A model generated the notes under the pieces. That model saw only the letters and a program-made list of their open reading frames with translations, was not told the origin of the DNA and did not search any database. The position numbers were made by a program, and so were the translations under genes. Below, one piece after another: positions 17,207-26,856 of a DNA stretch of 64,000 bases. Numbering within the stretch: the first letter of the stretch is position 1; each line of letters starts with the position of its first letter. This DNA is from CAYMSF01 sp964392985 (GTDB taxonomy: Bacteria; Verrucomicrobiota; Lentisphaeria; Victivallales; Victivallaceae), in the NCBI GenBank assembly GCA_964392985.1, contig CAYMSF010000015.1:1-64000 (forward strand), given 5' to 3'.

Positions 17207-17509
17207 TTACTGTTTCAGCTTCTTTGTATTAATTTTTTCAACTTTTTCTCTAAGTTCCCTGCCGGCACGGAACTTAACCACGGCACGTTCAGGAATGATA
17301 ACTTCATTCTGAGGGATATTGGGATTGCGCCCTTTGCGGCTTTGGCGAACTTTAACTTCAAACACGCCAAAATTGCGCAACTCAACGCTGGCACCGCGAA
17401 TAAGTTCTTCAGCGAGCAAATCCAGGGTCAACTGTACCACTGTCGCTACATCACATTGAATAATCCCAGTCTGTTCAGATATCTTTACCACCATATCACG
17501 TTTTGTCAT
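17207..17509 (-). CDS. HU/IHF family DNA-binding protein
   Basis: A 100-residue histone-like protein. It shows the typical N-terminal helices (MTKRDMVVKISEQTG), the VELRNFGVFEVK strand pair, and the DNA-inserting arm ending in RKGRNPNIPQNE, where the conserved RNP proline kinks DNA. The lysine-rich C-terminal extension (EKINTKKLKQ) is slightly longer than average. AAGGAG lies seven bases upstream of the ATG. It probably forms its own transcript upstream of hisS, from which it is separated by about 100 bases. Confidence 0.92.
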   Translation of the reverse strand: MTKRDMVVKISEQTGIIQCDVATVVQLTLDLLAEELIRGASVELRNFGVFEVKVRQSRKGRNPNIPQNEVIIPERAVVKFRAGRELREKVEKINTKKLKQ

Positions 17510-17858
17510 TTCAAGCTCCTTTTCCCGGTTAATATTCAGGCTTAAAAAAAATAGTTAATAAAAGTCAAGGTGTTTAAGTTACCATTTATGTTCAGTGTTG
17601 CAAAAGCATAATAATATTTTTTTTGAATTTTATTTGAAAAAATATTAAATAATACATTTGAAATTTTATTTGTGTCATTTATAAACCGCTTTTTTGTTGG
17701 AAACATTAGCGTATTATAGATATACAACAAAACAGGTACAGAAAGAAACCGCAACTTTATGTCAGTAAATAATAACGATATATTATCTTTTTGTTACCGA
17801 ATTATAAAGCAGTTTCAGGATTTAATGCTACACAAACAGGTCATTCAGAGTGCGGGCT
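17510..17858. other. intergenic, very A+T-rich
   Basis: A gap of 349 bases between the HU gene and the envelope glycan locus. It must hold the HU promoter; TTGACT at 17563-17568 (minus strand) is a -35 candidate without a good -10. A 70-codon leftward frame (17542-17754) overlaps this and looks like chance. No repeat or structured RNA seen. Confidence 0.4.
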
Positions 17859-19802
17859 TTATTGTTTCAACCGCACCGATGGGACTGAAGTGCGCAGATA
17901 ATCCGGAATAACAGGATGTTTGACCTTAAAAATATTGTAGCAGTCATCAGACCAGATAATTTCCAGTTTTTTCTCCCCGATTAATGCCGCCACGCGCCTT
18001 GCCAGTTGCAGATTTGCCTCATTGTAATCTTCCAGGTGGTCCGGATTGACTATCGACGAGCCAATCATAATGTAGTCAATTTTATTATTTTCCAATACCT
18101 GCATTACCTGAGAATGATTTATTGGCACCGGAGTAAAATACATTGCCTGGAAAAACGGAGTGGCAAGAATATATTTTCTAGGACAATACAGACCGCGACG
18201 CTCAAACATCAACATGATTTTTGAGTCATTCTGCGTTCTTTCGATTAATGCGTTCATGGCGCTGACATACCCCTTGTCGCGAGTTCCAATCTCAAGAAAC
18301 TTAGCCGTCCACCCCATATTACCGGCAACCCATCGCCATGAAATATAATAATGCCGGACATCAACCCACATTGAGTTTATAAAACAGCAGATAACCAATA
18401 CGCCTGATACAAGCAATAACCGCCAGCGGTGTTCTATCCGGCAAAGAGTCCAACTCGCCGGCAACAACAGGAGAAAATAGAGTGGCAAAACAAAACGGCT
18501 TTGCTGGGAGCTAAAAAACCAGAAAACATAAAAAAAGGCAATTGCTGCAATCATACCATAGTTTCTAAGTGAAGATTTGTTACGCAAATGATGAACCATC
18601 AGAAAAACTGCCAGCAAAAAGAAAATAATAAATTGCCAGCCAAAAATAATACCGTCAAAAATTTTCTCGTAAAAACACAACAATATCGGTGCGGTGAAAA
18701 AACCACTTACGTTCATCACCCCATAATGATGACTGCCCATGGCATAATGATATTCGCTCGTCGCCAATACACCGGGATCTGCCGAAAATAATCCGGCTAA
18801 AAACGGATAAAACGGGTTGCCGGTCGCAAGGAATGGTCTCAAATAGAACGGCAAACAAAAAACAGCACCCGCCAGAACCATCGGAATCAAAACATATTTT
18901 ACCCGCGACTTCAACGAAACATCAGGATAAGAGGCAGCAATTATAAAAATTATGCCAGCGACACCCAGTCCGGTCAGTTTTACTGACGCAGCCGCGCCCG
19001 CCAGCAAACCGCAAATAATAAATTTACCTGCATTTTGCTTTAATTGCGGAGACACCTCACTACCTTTGAGCAATAACATAAGCCCGACCAGATTTATCAG
19101 TAAAAATGGTTCCACATACGCTTCGCGCATCATAAGTATAAAAATTGGTGAAAACATAAAAGCAAGGAAACAGATAAGGATTTTCCATTTCGCTCCATAC
19201 GATTTGATCAAAAGATAGGTGCCGGTAAAAAAGAGCAAATAGATTCCCCAGCATAACATTCTTGGTAACTTTATCCCACCGCATTCCATAGCCAGACGAA
19301 AGACTAATTGCGGTAAGGACGGAAACGCCGAATATGGATTATCCAGGAATACATCCACGCCGCCGGTCATAATCCACCGTGCGGGCAGCGCGATGTGATA
19401 TGTCAATTCATCCCAGCAATAAGGATAACACAAGGAACTACCCAACGTAAAGAGAAAAAGAAGGGATAGAGAAAAAGTAAATATCCGGTTGCATTTGATG
19501 ATTTTTTTTGTTGTACCGATAATTTTACTGATTGAAAATAACGCCGGAACAGCTGCCAGTCCCAATATTGTCCAGATTGTCCATGGAAACAACAGATGCA
19601 ACGCGCCGGCCAGCAAACTGATTAACGCAAGCAAATCCAAACCGATAATGATATAAACCAGTGCCATCATCGGGGTGTATCGCCATTTCAGCTTGCAATA
19701 AACGCAAAATATTTTCCCGAGCCCGAAGGCGGCAAGCCAAAACAGTACAAATGCAAGCACCATGATATACCAGGTACTTAATGACAGTAAATAGTTATTC
19801 AA
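17859..19802 (-). CDS. GT-C fold membrane glycosyltransferase (ArnT/PMT-like)
   Basis: An integral membrane protein of 647 residues with about 12 hydrophobic segments and a soluble C-terminal domain from about residue 510. The first large periplasmic loop has the acidic pair in CYPYCWDELTYHIALPARW, the usual place for the catalytic Asp/Glu of polyprenyl-phosphate-sugar-dependent GT-C enzymes. No exact acceptor can be inferred. The start is TTG at 19802, supported by GAGGA six to seven bases upstream. Only one base separates it from the upstream O-antigen-ligase-like gene, so the two are one transcription unit. Confidence 0.75.
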   Translation of the reverse strand: MNNYLLSLSTWYIMVLAFVLFWLAAFGLGKIFCVYCKLKWRYTPMMALVYIIIGLDLLALISLLAGALHLLFPWTIWTILGLAAVPALFSISKIIGTTKKIIKCNRIFTFSLSLLFLFTLGSSLCYPYCWDELTYHIALPARWIMTGGVDVFLDNPYSAFPSLPQLVFRLAMECGGIKLPRMLCWGIYLLFFTGTYLLIKSYGAKWKILICFLAFMFSPIFILMMREAYVEPFLLINLVGLMLLLKGSEVSPQLKQNAGKFIICGLLAGAAASVKLTGLGVAGIIFIIAASYPDVSLKSRVKYVLIPMVLAGAVFCLPFYLRPFLATGNPFYPFLAGLFSADPGVLATSEYHYAMGSHHYGVMNVSGFFTAPILLCFYEKIFDGIIFGWQFIIFFLLAVFLMVHHLRNKSSLRNYGMIAAIAFFYVFWFFSSQQSRFVLPLYFLLLLPASWTLCRIEHRWRLLLVSGVLVICCFINSMWVDVRHYYISWRWVAGNMGWTAKFLEIGTRDKGYVSAMNALIERTQNDSKIMLMFERRGLYCPRKYILATPFFQAMYFTPVPINHSQVMQVLENNKIDYIMIGSSIVNPDHLEDYNEANLQLARRVAALIGEKKLEIIWSDDCYNIFKVKHPVIPDYLRTSVPSVRLKQ

Positions 19803-19803
19803 A

Positions 19804-21654
19804 TTATTTCCTCAAATTTGCGGGTTGAGATTCAATCACCCCGTTTAAATCCCAGTCCTGATTGGGATTTTTCATTAATACCGGTAATTGTTCGATACGT
19901 AATCCGCGCAGTTCCAAAACCTGCTGCAACCGGGCAGATACGATATTGCATTGTTCGCGCATCCCTAACGTTTTCAGTGTCTGAAGATAGAAATACCAGT
20001 TGATGGCACTCAGCGGAAAATTCCTTCCTTCGCGTTCAAAATAAATTATTGCATCGCGCGGTTGTCCTGACACACATAATGCTTTTGCGCGCAAACCATT
20101 ATTGTGCACATAGTTACTGAAACCAGTCCGGTTATTCAGCATATCCAGATAATATAGACATAGAACCGGATTTTTCATATCATAAAACGCAATAAGCGCT
20201 GATTGATAAATATTTTCTGTTCCTGGTTTTATTGCGATACTCGACTTACACCATTCCATGGCTTCCAGCTTGTTTTTTTCATCCATGGCAATGCGGACAT
20301 TGCGGAAACAATATGAACTGGCGGCATTGCGACCGGCATCAAAAATTGCCAATCCCAGAAAAAACACTCCTGTCACAATCATAACCACCTTGAACCATTT
20401 GAGCCTGACCAGCTTATTACGATTCAATACCCAGCATTTTCCCCATAAAATTCCGGTAACAACAAGAAATATCACATTTAATGGCCAGTTATCTAAAACG
20501 ATATCGAACATCCCCATGACCAGCAAAAAAAGATAGATAAACAAATAGAGTTTCAACTTCAGGTCACATGAGCGCATGCGATCAGTTGTCAAAGCGATTA
20601 ATGGATAAAGCAACATAAACAGCCATGCGAAGAAAGCAATCACCCCATTGGAAGCCATAAAATAAAGTAGATGGTTATGGGGGTTGATATTTCGTTCCGC
20701 GGCGAAGACACTCAAATAATATTCCGGAGGATTATACGATGCATAGCAATTTTCAAACATCGGCTGCCAAATACCCCAAAGCCAGTTCTGCCGGATTAAT
20801 TCACAGGTGCCTTTCCACAAATACAATCTGATATCATTAGCGAGAAATGAAGCCGCAATGTTTATTCCGCCCGCATATATAAAAAAGATAATGCCAATTA
20901 AAAGCAATGGAATCGAAAATAGAAAAATACGAAATGGAATTTTACCAGTCAGCAGCAATAAAAGTCCAAGCGCCACAAACAATCCAAGCCAGGCGCCTTT
21001 AGAATCACACCGGTAAACATAGTATAAAGAGAGAATAACCAGAAATAGATTAATCAGTATACAATATTTCCGGGGTATTTTCAGCGTTTGAAACATCTTT
21101 GCCACAACCAACATTGCAAAAGGGGTAGTGACGATAATCAAAGCGGCATTCCAATTCCAATTGCCGGCGATTCCGCGAAACAAAACGCCGTAAAATAGTT
21201 CGCGTGTAGACTGAAAAATATTAAAGAACCACAATAGCGCAAGAAAATATGTAAATATTCGATAGAAAATTTGATATCGTAAACATATCCAAAATGGTAT
21301 TATAACCCAGGCAATTGAAATAAATAAATAATCAACCGGGCAATCCAGTCTGAATAAGTAATGTCCGAAACAAACTGTTATTATAATCAATATCAGTGAT
21401 GACGGAAGTCGATTAGATCTAACAAATAATTGTATCCGGTTGAAATCGAAACAACAAAATGCTAAAGCCAGTAATGTCAACACTGAAATTGTAACAACAG
21501 TAAAACAATTATGCCAAACAACTGGATAGAAGATTCTCGGGAAAAAAAGCGGGAAAAAGAAAAGAGAACAGAAGAGGAAAAGAACAGGAAACAAAAATAT
21601 AAACGCTTTACGATTCAATATATCACCAAATTCGAGAAAGATTTTCGGAAACAA
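19804..21654 (-). CDS. O-antigen ligase-like (Wzy_C) membrane protein with C-terminal repeat tail
   Basis: A 616-residue protein with about 11 membrane helices followed, from about residue 450, by a soluble helical domain with TPR-like character (SIAIKPGTENIYQSALIAFYD and similar). The family's large periplasmic loop is recognisable in NPHNHLLYFMASNGVIAFF, the ligase/oligosaccharyltransferase histidine motif, and in the preceding WLWGIWQPMFE. Such proteins transfer lipid-linked glycans to lipid A core or, in the PglL/PilO branch, to protein. The soluble repeats and a neighbouring pseudopilin make protein glycosylation conceivable, but this is inference. Confidence 0.8.
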   Translation of the reverse strand: MFPKIFLEFGDILNRKAFIFLFPVLFLFCSLFFFPLFFPRIFYPVVWHNCFTVVTISVLTLLALAFCCFDFNRIQLFVRSNRLPSSLILIIITVCFGHYLFRLDCPVDYLFISIAWVIIPFWICLRYQIFYRIFTYFLALLWFFNIFQSTRELFYGVLFRGIAGNWNWNAALIIVTTPFAMLVVAKMFQTLKIPRKYCILINLFLVILSLYYVYRCDSKGAWLGLFVALGLLLLLTGKIPFRIFLFSIPLLLIGIIFFIYAGGINIAASFLANDIRLYLWKGTCELIRQNWLWGIWQPMFENCYASYNPPEYYLSVFAAERNINPHNHLLYFMASNGVIAFFAWLFMLLYPLIALTTDRMRSCDLKLKLYLFIYLFLLVMGMFDIVLDNWPLNVIFLVVTGILWGKCWVLNRNKLVRLKWFKVVMIVTGVFFLGLAIFDAGRNAASSYCFRNVRIAMDEKNKLEAMEWCKSSIAIKPGTENIYQSALIAFYDMKNPVLCLYYLDMLNNRTGFSNYVHNNGLRAKALCVSGQPRDAIIYFEREGRNFPLSAINWYFYLQTLKTLGMREQCNIVSARLQQVLELRGLRIEQLPVLMKNPNQDWDLNGVIESQPANLRK

Positions 21655-21862
21655 TATAATTTAAGAAAATGAAGATGACACCTATATTCTGATATCTGTT
21701 GTATAATTCAAAATCAAAGATAACTGAACGCACCAGATAACAACACAAACAATAAGAATATAGAATAGAATAGTGATAGATTCAAGTATGACGCGGTGAG
21801 TAGTTATATAAAACAAACTATTATATTTTCAAAACATAGTAGTAAAATTTTGACAAATAAAA

Positions 21863-21882
21863 AAGGAGGCCGAAGCCTCCTT
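21863..21882 (-). terminator. rho-independent terminator of the pseudopilin gene
   Basis: On the minus strand the stem AAGGAGGC / GCCTCCTT is capped by a TTCG tetraloop and followed by TTTTATTTG. A second hairpin (21887-21909, tgtctgaaa / tttcagaca) lies just before it. The pair strongly isolates the pseudopilin transcript from the glycosyltransferases downstream. Confidence 0.9.
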
Positions 21883-21927
21883 AGTCTGTCTGAAACTTGG
21901 TTTCAGACATTTATCTGATATATCAGA

Positions 21928-22503
21928 TTAGATAGTCCAAGGCTGTGGCGGCATATAGGATGCACCACGATTGACAGCTGCGTACCACTGGGCACCAGAG
22001 TATCCAGATACGTGACCGTCATGGAACAGCATGTTACCGAAATCGCTATGATTCGGAACAGACTGATTGTTGCTGCTTCTGTCAGAGGAGATTGCAGAAT
22101 CAGCACGTCCGTACTGATCAGATGAACCTTCCATCATACCAGGAGACATGGAATAATCACAGTTAGAGTTAGCAAGAGCGACGGTACCAGTACCTTTGGC
22201 AGTAGTGGTTGACGGACAGGTGTAAACGGCGTAGTCAGTCAGGTAATCGTTCTTTCTGACGAGTTCCAACAGAACGGCACCGCCAACGCTCGAACCAGTT
22301 GTATCCATCGGGAAACGGTCGGCATAGTCCATAGCATACTGCTTGAGGGACAGTCCGAGTTGTTTCAGGTTGGATGCGCAGGAAATACGGCGAGCTTTTT
22401 CACGTGCTGAGTTAAGAGCCGGTAAAAGCATGCCTGCGAGGATGGCGATGATCGCGATCACGACCAACAATTCGATGAGTGTGAAACCACGACTTTTCTT
22501 CAT
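21928..22503 (-). CDS. type II secretion-like pseudopilin
   Basis: A 191-residue prepilin-like protein. The leader MKKSRG is followed by the processed helix FTLIELLVVIAIIAILAGML, with glutamate at mature position 5. After it come EKARRISCASNLKQLG and a globular domain with two or three cysteines, ending in LFHDGHVSGY. These are features of the very abundant PVC pseudopilins with an N-terminal methylation site and H-x9-DG-like tail. AAAGGAGAG gives a strong ribosome binding site, and it has its own promoter and terminator. The exact role (secretion, surface structure) is unknown. Confidence 0.92.
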   Translation of the reverse strand: MKKSRGFTLIELLVVIAIIAILAGMLLPALNSAREKARRISCASNLKQLGLSLKQYAMDYADRFPMDTTGSSVGGAVLLELVRKNDYLTDYAVYTCPSTTTAKGTGTVALANSNCDYSMSPGMMEGSSDQYGRADSAISSDRSSNNQSVPNHSDFGNMLFHDGHVSGYSGAQWYAAVNRGASYMPPQPWTI

Positions 22504-22575
22504 TTTTTTCTCTCCTTTATGAGATTTTTTTTGACGACTTTATGTTTAAACCATCTTAAACATAACCTTTTCTTA

Positions 22576-22603
22576 TCTATAGTTTAGCAAACCGGAACTT
22601 CAA
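22576..22603 (-). promoter_or_regulatory. promoter of the pseudopilin gene
   Basis: On the minus strand TTGAAG (22598-22603) and TATAGA (22576-22581) are 16 bases apart, about 72 bases upstream of the ATG at 22503. Confidence 0.5.
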
Positions 22604-22754
22604 ATGCAAATTTTTTGTAAAAAAAAACCAAAAAAACTTTTTTTACAGTGAACACACTTGCTATGATGTCCAAATTTTTCATTTTATACCAGTCCCTGAG
22701 TACAAAACTTTTAGAAACAAAATTTACAATAGTTGGCGAATAACACCATTTCAA

Positions 22755-24575
22755 CTATTTTTTGACCGATTTTTCGGATATTTTTCTTTCAACGCTTAAT
22801 AAATTTGCTTTTATCTGCGGGTTATCAGGAGATAATTTTAGTGCCTGGACAAAATTTTCATGGGCAATGGACAAGTCATCACGTAAAAAAGCGGCAAGGC
22901 CACGGTAAAAAAACATGTCAGAGGGAACGGTTAAACTTTCGGCATGCTTCATTATTAAATTAGATGCCGCACTCTTATTACCTTGTTTAATATATATTTT
23001 GATAATTGCTGACAATACCTCTTCATTGCCGCCACCAACCACCCGCCCGAGTGTTTTTCTGTCGTTTTCGTAAAGCCGCAACAGACGCGACAGTGCGACC
23101 TGATCATTGCCTTCAGAAACCAGCAGCATTGTTTCAAAATAGTCTTTAAGCAGTATTATCTTATTTTTTTCATCATTGGTCATCCATGGTTTAGGCTGAA
23201 TATTTTCAGCCAGTCTTGCCGCATCTTGAATATTATTATTGGCCATTTCGCCAGCGGCGAGAATCGTCATCGCCCGGTAATTGGCATTCTTTCTGTCACA
23301 AATTTTCTGATACAGAGCATATCCATTCTCCCATGACGGCATATAATAATAATTATTTAACATCAACGAAATGAGATATATAACTGCAATCAATGTTGCC
23401 ACAATACGATATTTTTCCGGCCAGAATATTTCAATTTTCTCTCCTGATGTATCGACTCCGGCATAGTCAGAAAAATGAATTTTCGTCGCTAACACTGCGA
23501 CAAGCCATAATATAAAGAAGGCGGGAATATAACTGTAACGATCAGCAAAATCGGTATTACTGAATGAGAAAATGCCCACGATGGGTAGCAATGTAATGAC
23601 AAAACACAATACCGGCGGCATAAACTGATACAGGAAAACTTTATTACAATGAAATATCAGAAAGATACCGCAGATTATCAACATAAGATAAAACAAGATG
23701 ATGATTGCAATATCAAACGTTGATGGCTCAAAAAAAGGATATAGCGGAATCAGTTCGCCGGGGAAAAAAGTTTTGCCGGCATAAATCATAAAATTATTAC
23801 CCACCATCAAAATTGTACGGGCAAAATCTTTTTCCGGCGCAGTAAAATCTCTGGCGATGTGGTGCAAATAAGCCAGCTTAAAAATTACATAACTGGAGCC
23901 GACAACAATATAAGGCCACAACTTTACGACCGCCTCTTTAATCCTGAATGAGCGGCGATAATAAATAAGTAATAATAGCATCACGGCGGGAATCGTGACA
24001 CCTGCCGGCTTGGTCAGACAGGTGCAAATCATCAAACTAAACGCCAGTGGACTGAAATTTTTACCTTTTTTAATTGACTTCATCCATACCAGCAAAGCAA
24101 GAAAATAAAAGGCACCCATCATCACATCTTTGCGTTCAGCAATCCATACAACAGATTCAATACGCTGGGGATGAATCGCATATAATATGGAGAGCAGGCA
24201 TCCGGTGCGCGCACTGAAGCCAAGTTCAATAAATAAATAATATATAACGGATACAACAATAATGTGCCATAAAATGTTCTGAAGGTGGTAACCAAAGGGA
24301 TTGTGTCCCCATATTGTATAGTCAAATATGTAGGAAAACATCTGTAACGGGGTATACAGTCCTATACATGGATTCTCCAGCCAATAGACAATATTACTCC
24401 AACTCAACGCCAGATGTTGATTCCTCAGCACATAAGAATAATCATCCATCTGGAGAAAACTGTAATTGAGTGAACGAGCGAAAAATATCGTTACTGCGAT
24501 GGCAGGCAGCAATGGCAATAAATATTTTTCATATTTATCTAAATATTCTTTAAGCAAAGTATTTTTCGGGAACAT
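22755..24575 (-). CDS. TMTC-like GT-C membrane protein with TPR tail (copy B)
   Basis: A 606-residue protein with about a dozen membrane helices and a C-terminal soluble part of TPR-like helices (from about residue 430, ending in DDLSIAHENFVQALKLSPDN). The N-terminal loop carries an acidic pair, SFLQMDDYSYV (Asp44-Asp45), and further on AIHPQRIESVVWIAERKDV. This resembles the HP-x-(R/H)-x-E-x-V...R-x-DV region of eukaryotic TMTC O-mannosyltransferases and their bacterial relatives. The donor and target are unknown. It is the closest relative in this window of the next gene upstream, and the two form a tandem duplication. Confidence 0.75.
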   Translation of the reverse strand: MFPKNTLLKEYLDKYEKYLLPLLPAIAVTIFFARSLNYSFLQMDDYSYVLRNQHLALSWSNIVYWLENPCIGLYTPLQMFSYIFDYTIWGHNPFGYHLQNILWHIIVVSVIYYLFIELGFSARTGCLLSILYAIHPQRIESVVWIAERKDVMMGAFYFLALLVWMKSIKKGKNFSPLAFSLMICTCLTKPAGVTIPAVMLLLLIYYRRSFRIKEAVVKLWPYIVVGSSYVIFKLAYLHHIARDFTAPEKDFARTILMVGNNFMIYAGKTFFPGELIPLYPFFEPSTFDIAIIILFYLMLIICGIFLIFHCNKVFLYQFMPPVLCFVITLLPIVGIFSFSNTDFADRYSYIPAFFILWLVAVLATKIHFSDYAGVDTSGEKIEIFWPEKYRIVATLIAVIYLISLMLNNYYYMPSWENGYALYQKICDRKNANYRAMTILAAGEMANNNIQDAARLAENIQPKPWMTNDEKNKIILLKDYFETMLLVSEGNDQVALSRLLRLYENDRKTLGRVVGGGNEEVLSAIIKIYIKQGNKSAASNLIMKHAESLTVPSDMFFYRGLAAFLRDDLSIAHENFVQALKLSPDNPQIKANLLSVERKISEKSVKK

Positions 24576-24676
24576 ATTTTAGTCACCTGCTGATATTAAT
24601 TTAAAATGTACTCTGGCAATATTCACTGATTTAATCCGATTTTCAAGGATATTCCGGTACAATATTATGCTTTTAT

Positions 24677-26479
24677 TCATTTTGCCTTTAACATCCGCTC
24701 AACCGTCGCCATGTTGGCTTTTGTTTTGTCATCGCCCGGGGAAATTTCCAGAGCTCGGGAAAACTCAATTCTGGCGCGTTCCAGTTCGCCTTCTAAAAAC
24801 GCCGCCAGACCGCGATAGAAATATTTATTCGTTTCATCATCAATAACTTCCGACATTTTTGAATAAAATACGGCGGCCTGTTTTTTATTACCGCGTTCCA
24901 TATAAATTTTAGCGACAGTTGATAAAACCATTTCACGAACGCCGGTGGTCAATTGGTCCAAAAGCAACATTTCCGGTACCATCAAACGAGAAAAACATGT
25001 CAGTGCCGAATCTTTCTCACCATGATGGTAAAACACCATTCCGCGGATAAACAGTTTAAACATCACAATGCTGTTTTTATGACTTTTAGACATCCATGGC
25101 TTTATCTGCATGCTTTCAGTTATTTCCGTTGCCGCGACTAAGTTATTATTAGTGAGTTCAATATGCGCCAGTATTGCCTGCCCGCGAAAATTGGCATTAT
25201 CCCGTTCACATATTTTTTTGAACAGGTTGTAATTATTCTGCCATGCCGGCATATACAATAAATTGCACCACATGATTGAAATCAGGTATAATGCCGGCAT
25301 CCATAACAACGCTTTCCGGTATTTTAATGGAAGAATAAGTTGCGGATATCCGTTCGTAATTTTACAGGTTTCGGTTTCAGCAAATCCGATACGGCGAACA
25401 ATCACCGCGGTAAGCCAAAGCATAAAAAAAGAGGCAATATAACTGTAGCGATCGGCAAAATCAGCGTTACTGAATGCAAAAAAACCTAAAAAAGGCAATA
25501 TTAAAATACCAAAACACAATAATGGCGGCAATATTTCATAAAGAAAAAACGGCTTGCAATACCGAAAGAGAACGCAACAACCAGTTATCAAACACAGATA
25601 AAACAAAGCAATAATAATAATACCGGATAAAGATAATTCAAAATATGGGTATAACGGCACCAACTCTCCAGGCAAAAAGGTTTTACCGGCATAAAACATA
25701 AAATTGTTAAGTACCAATAAAGTTGTTCTAGTCCAATCTTTATCCGGAACGATAAGATCATTTACAATGCTCTCAACATAAACCAGCTTGAATAGTAAAT
25801 AACTTACGCTGACCGAAACATATGGCCATAAACGCCAAAGGCCAGTTTTCAATAAAAACATAAGTTTGCGTTCACGATAAATAAGGATAAGGAACATCAC
25901 AGCAGGCAGGGTAACTCCGAGTGGTTTGGAAAGACATGCTGCAACCATTAACAACAACGTCACAATATTAAATATCCGCCCGCGGTCCAGTGCCATCAAC
26001 CATGTTAAGAGACATAAAAAATAAAATGCTCCGGACATAACGTCTTTTCGTTCCGATATCCACACCACTGATTCAATCCGCTGCGGATGAATAGCGAATA
26101 CTACGGCAAAGAAACAGGCAGTTCGAAGACCAAACCCCAACCGGACGAAAAGAAAGTATACAGCGAGGACAACAAGCACATGCCAAAACATATTCTGAAG
26201 GTGATATCCTGAAACATTGTGTCCCCATATTGAATAGTCAAACATATAGGAAATCATTTGCAAAGGAGTATACAACCCGATACAGGAGTGCTTAAACCAG
26301 TACCATACATTGTTCAAAGTTGGAACAAGATGTTTATTTTCAACCACATACAAATAATCGTCCATACCCGGATAAAATTCGTAACAGATAGAACGGCCGA
26401 AAAACAAAAAAAACATCAGTACCGGTATTATCGGAAATAAATATTTTTGATATTTTTCAAAATAATCAGATTTTAACAT
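24677..26479 (-). CDS. TMTC-like GT-C membrane protein with TPR tail (copy A)
   Basis: A 600-residue paralogue of the following gene, with the same layout: acidic pair in EFYPGMDDYLYV, the loop AIHPQRIESVVWISERKDV, repeated LPAVMFLILIYRER segments, a NNFMFYAGKTFLPGELVPLYPYF loop near residue 270 (cited in part), and TPR-like helices at the C-terminus (ELERARIEFSRALEISPGD). The two copies are similar throughout, including the tail, so the duplication covered the whole gene. A gap of about 100 bases separates them. Likely a polyprenyl-linked sugar transferase acting on exported proteins; this is inferred from the fold family only. Confidence 0.75.
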   Translation of the reverse strand: MLKSDYFEKYQKYLFPIIPVLMFFLFFGRSICYEFYPGMDDYLYVVENKHLVPTLNNVWYWFKHSCIGLYTPLQMISYMFDYSIWGHNVSGYHLQNMFWHVLVVLAVYFLFVRLGFGLRTACFFAVVFAIHPQRIESVVWISERKDVMSGAFYFLCLLTWLMALDRGRIFNIVTLLLMVAACLSKPLGVTLPAVMFLILIYRERKLMFLLKTGLWRLWPYVSVSVSYLLFKLVYVESIVNDLIVPDKDWTRTTLLVLNNFMFYAGKTFLPGELVPLYPYFELSLSGIIIIALFYLCLITGCCVLFRYCKPFFLYEILPPLLCFGILILPFLGFFAFSNADFADRYSYIASFFMLWLTAVIVRRIGFAETETCKITNGYPQLILPLKYRKALLWMPALYLISIMWCNLLYMPAWQNNYNLFKKICERDNANFRGQAILAHIELTNNNLVAATEITESMQIKPWMSKSHKNSIVMFKLFIRGMVFYHHGEKDSALTCFSRLMVPEMLLLDQLTTGVREMVLSTVAKIYMERGNKKQAAVFYSKMSEVIDDETNKYFYRGLAAFLEGELERARIEFSRALEISPGDDKTKANMATVERMLKAK

Positions 26480-26856
26480 GCTTATTAATAATGTAAATAG
26501 TTAGCGGCTGAATTAAGATTGCCCGACAAAAAATAATGGAAGTATTCATAAGGCGACGAATACTAAATACCTTATATTACCCTTATTATAATGTAAATTC
26601 AAGTTTTTATTCTTTTAGAATCCCAAAGGAAGAATGTAAAAATAAACTCAGTATTGTAAATATCGGATTCTCGAGAAAATAGTTACCGCAAAAAATACAC
26701 GCAATATCAACCATCGATTGGCATCTACGGTATATGAACGCCGGTTTGACATCAGACAGGAAGTAGACTATATTCGATATCAGGATAGTTAAATGTAAAA
26801 ATTCATCACGATAAGACCATATAAAAATCAGTTTACAACAATCGGGAATATCTATT
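26480..26856. other. divergent intergenic region, nothing distinct
   Basis: 377 bases between the leftward TMTC-like gene and rightward recX. A TATAAT occurs on both strands near 26587 but without a well-placed -35 box. A 103-codon leftward frame (26607-26918) overlaps the start of recX and has no family features. No repeats or RNA genes recognised. Confidence 0.4.

Noticed and set aside
17542..17754. 70-codon leftward frame
   Set aside because: Extremely A+T-rich and ends in the HU promoter area; no coding character.
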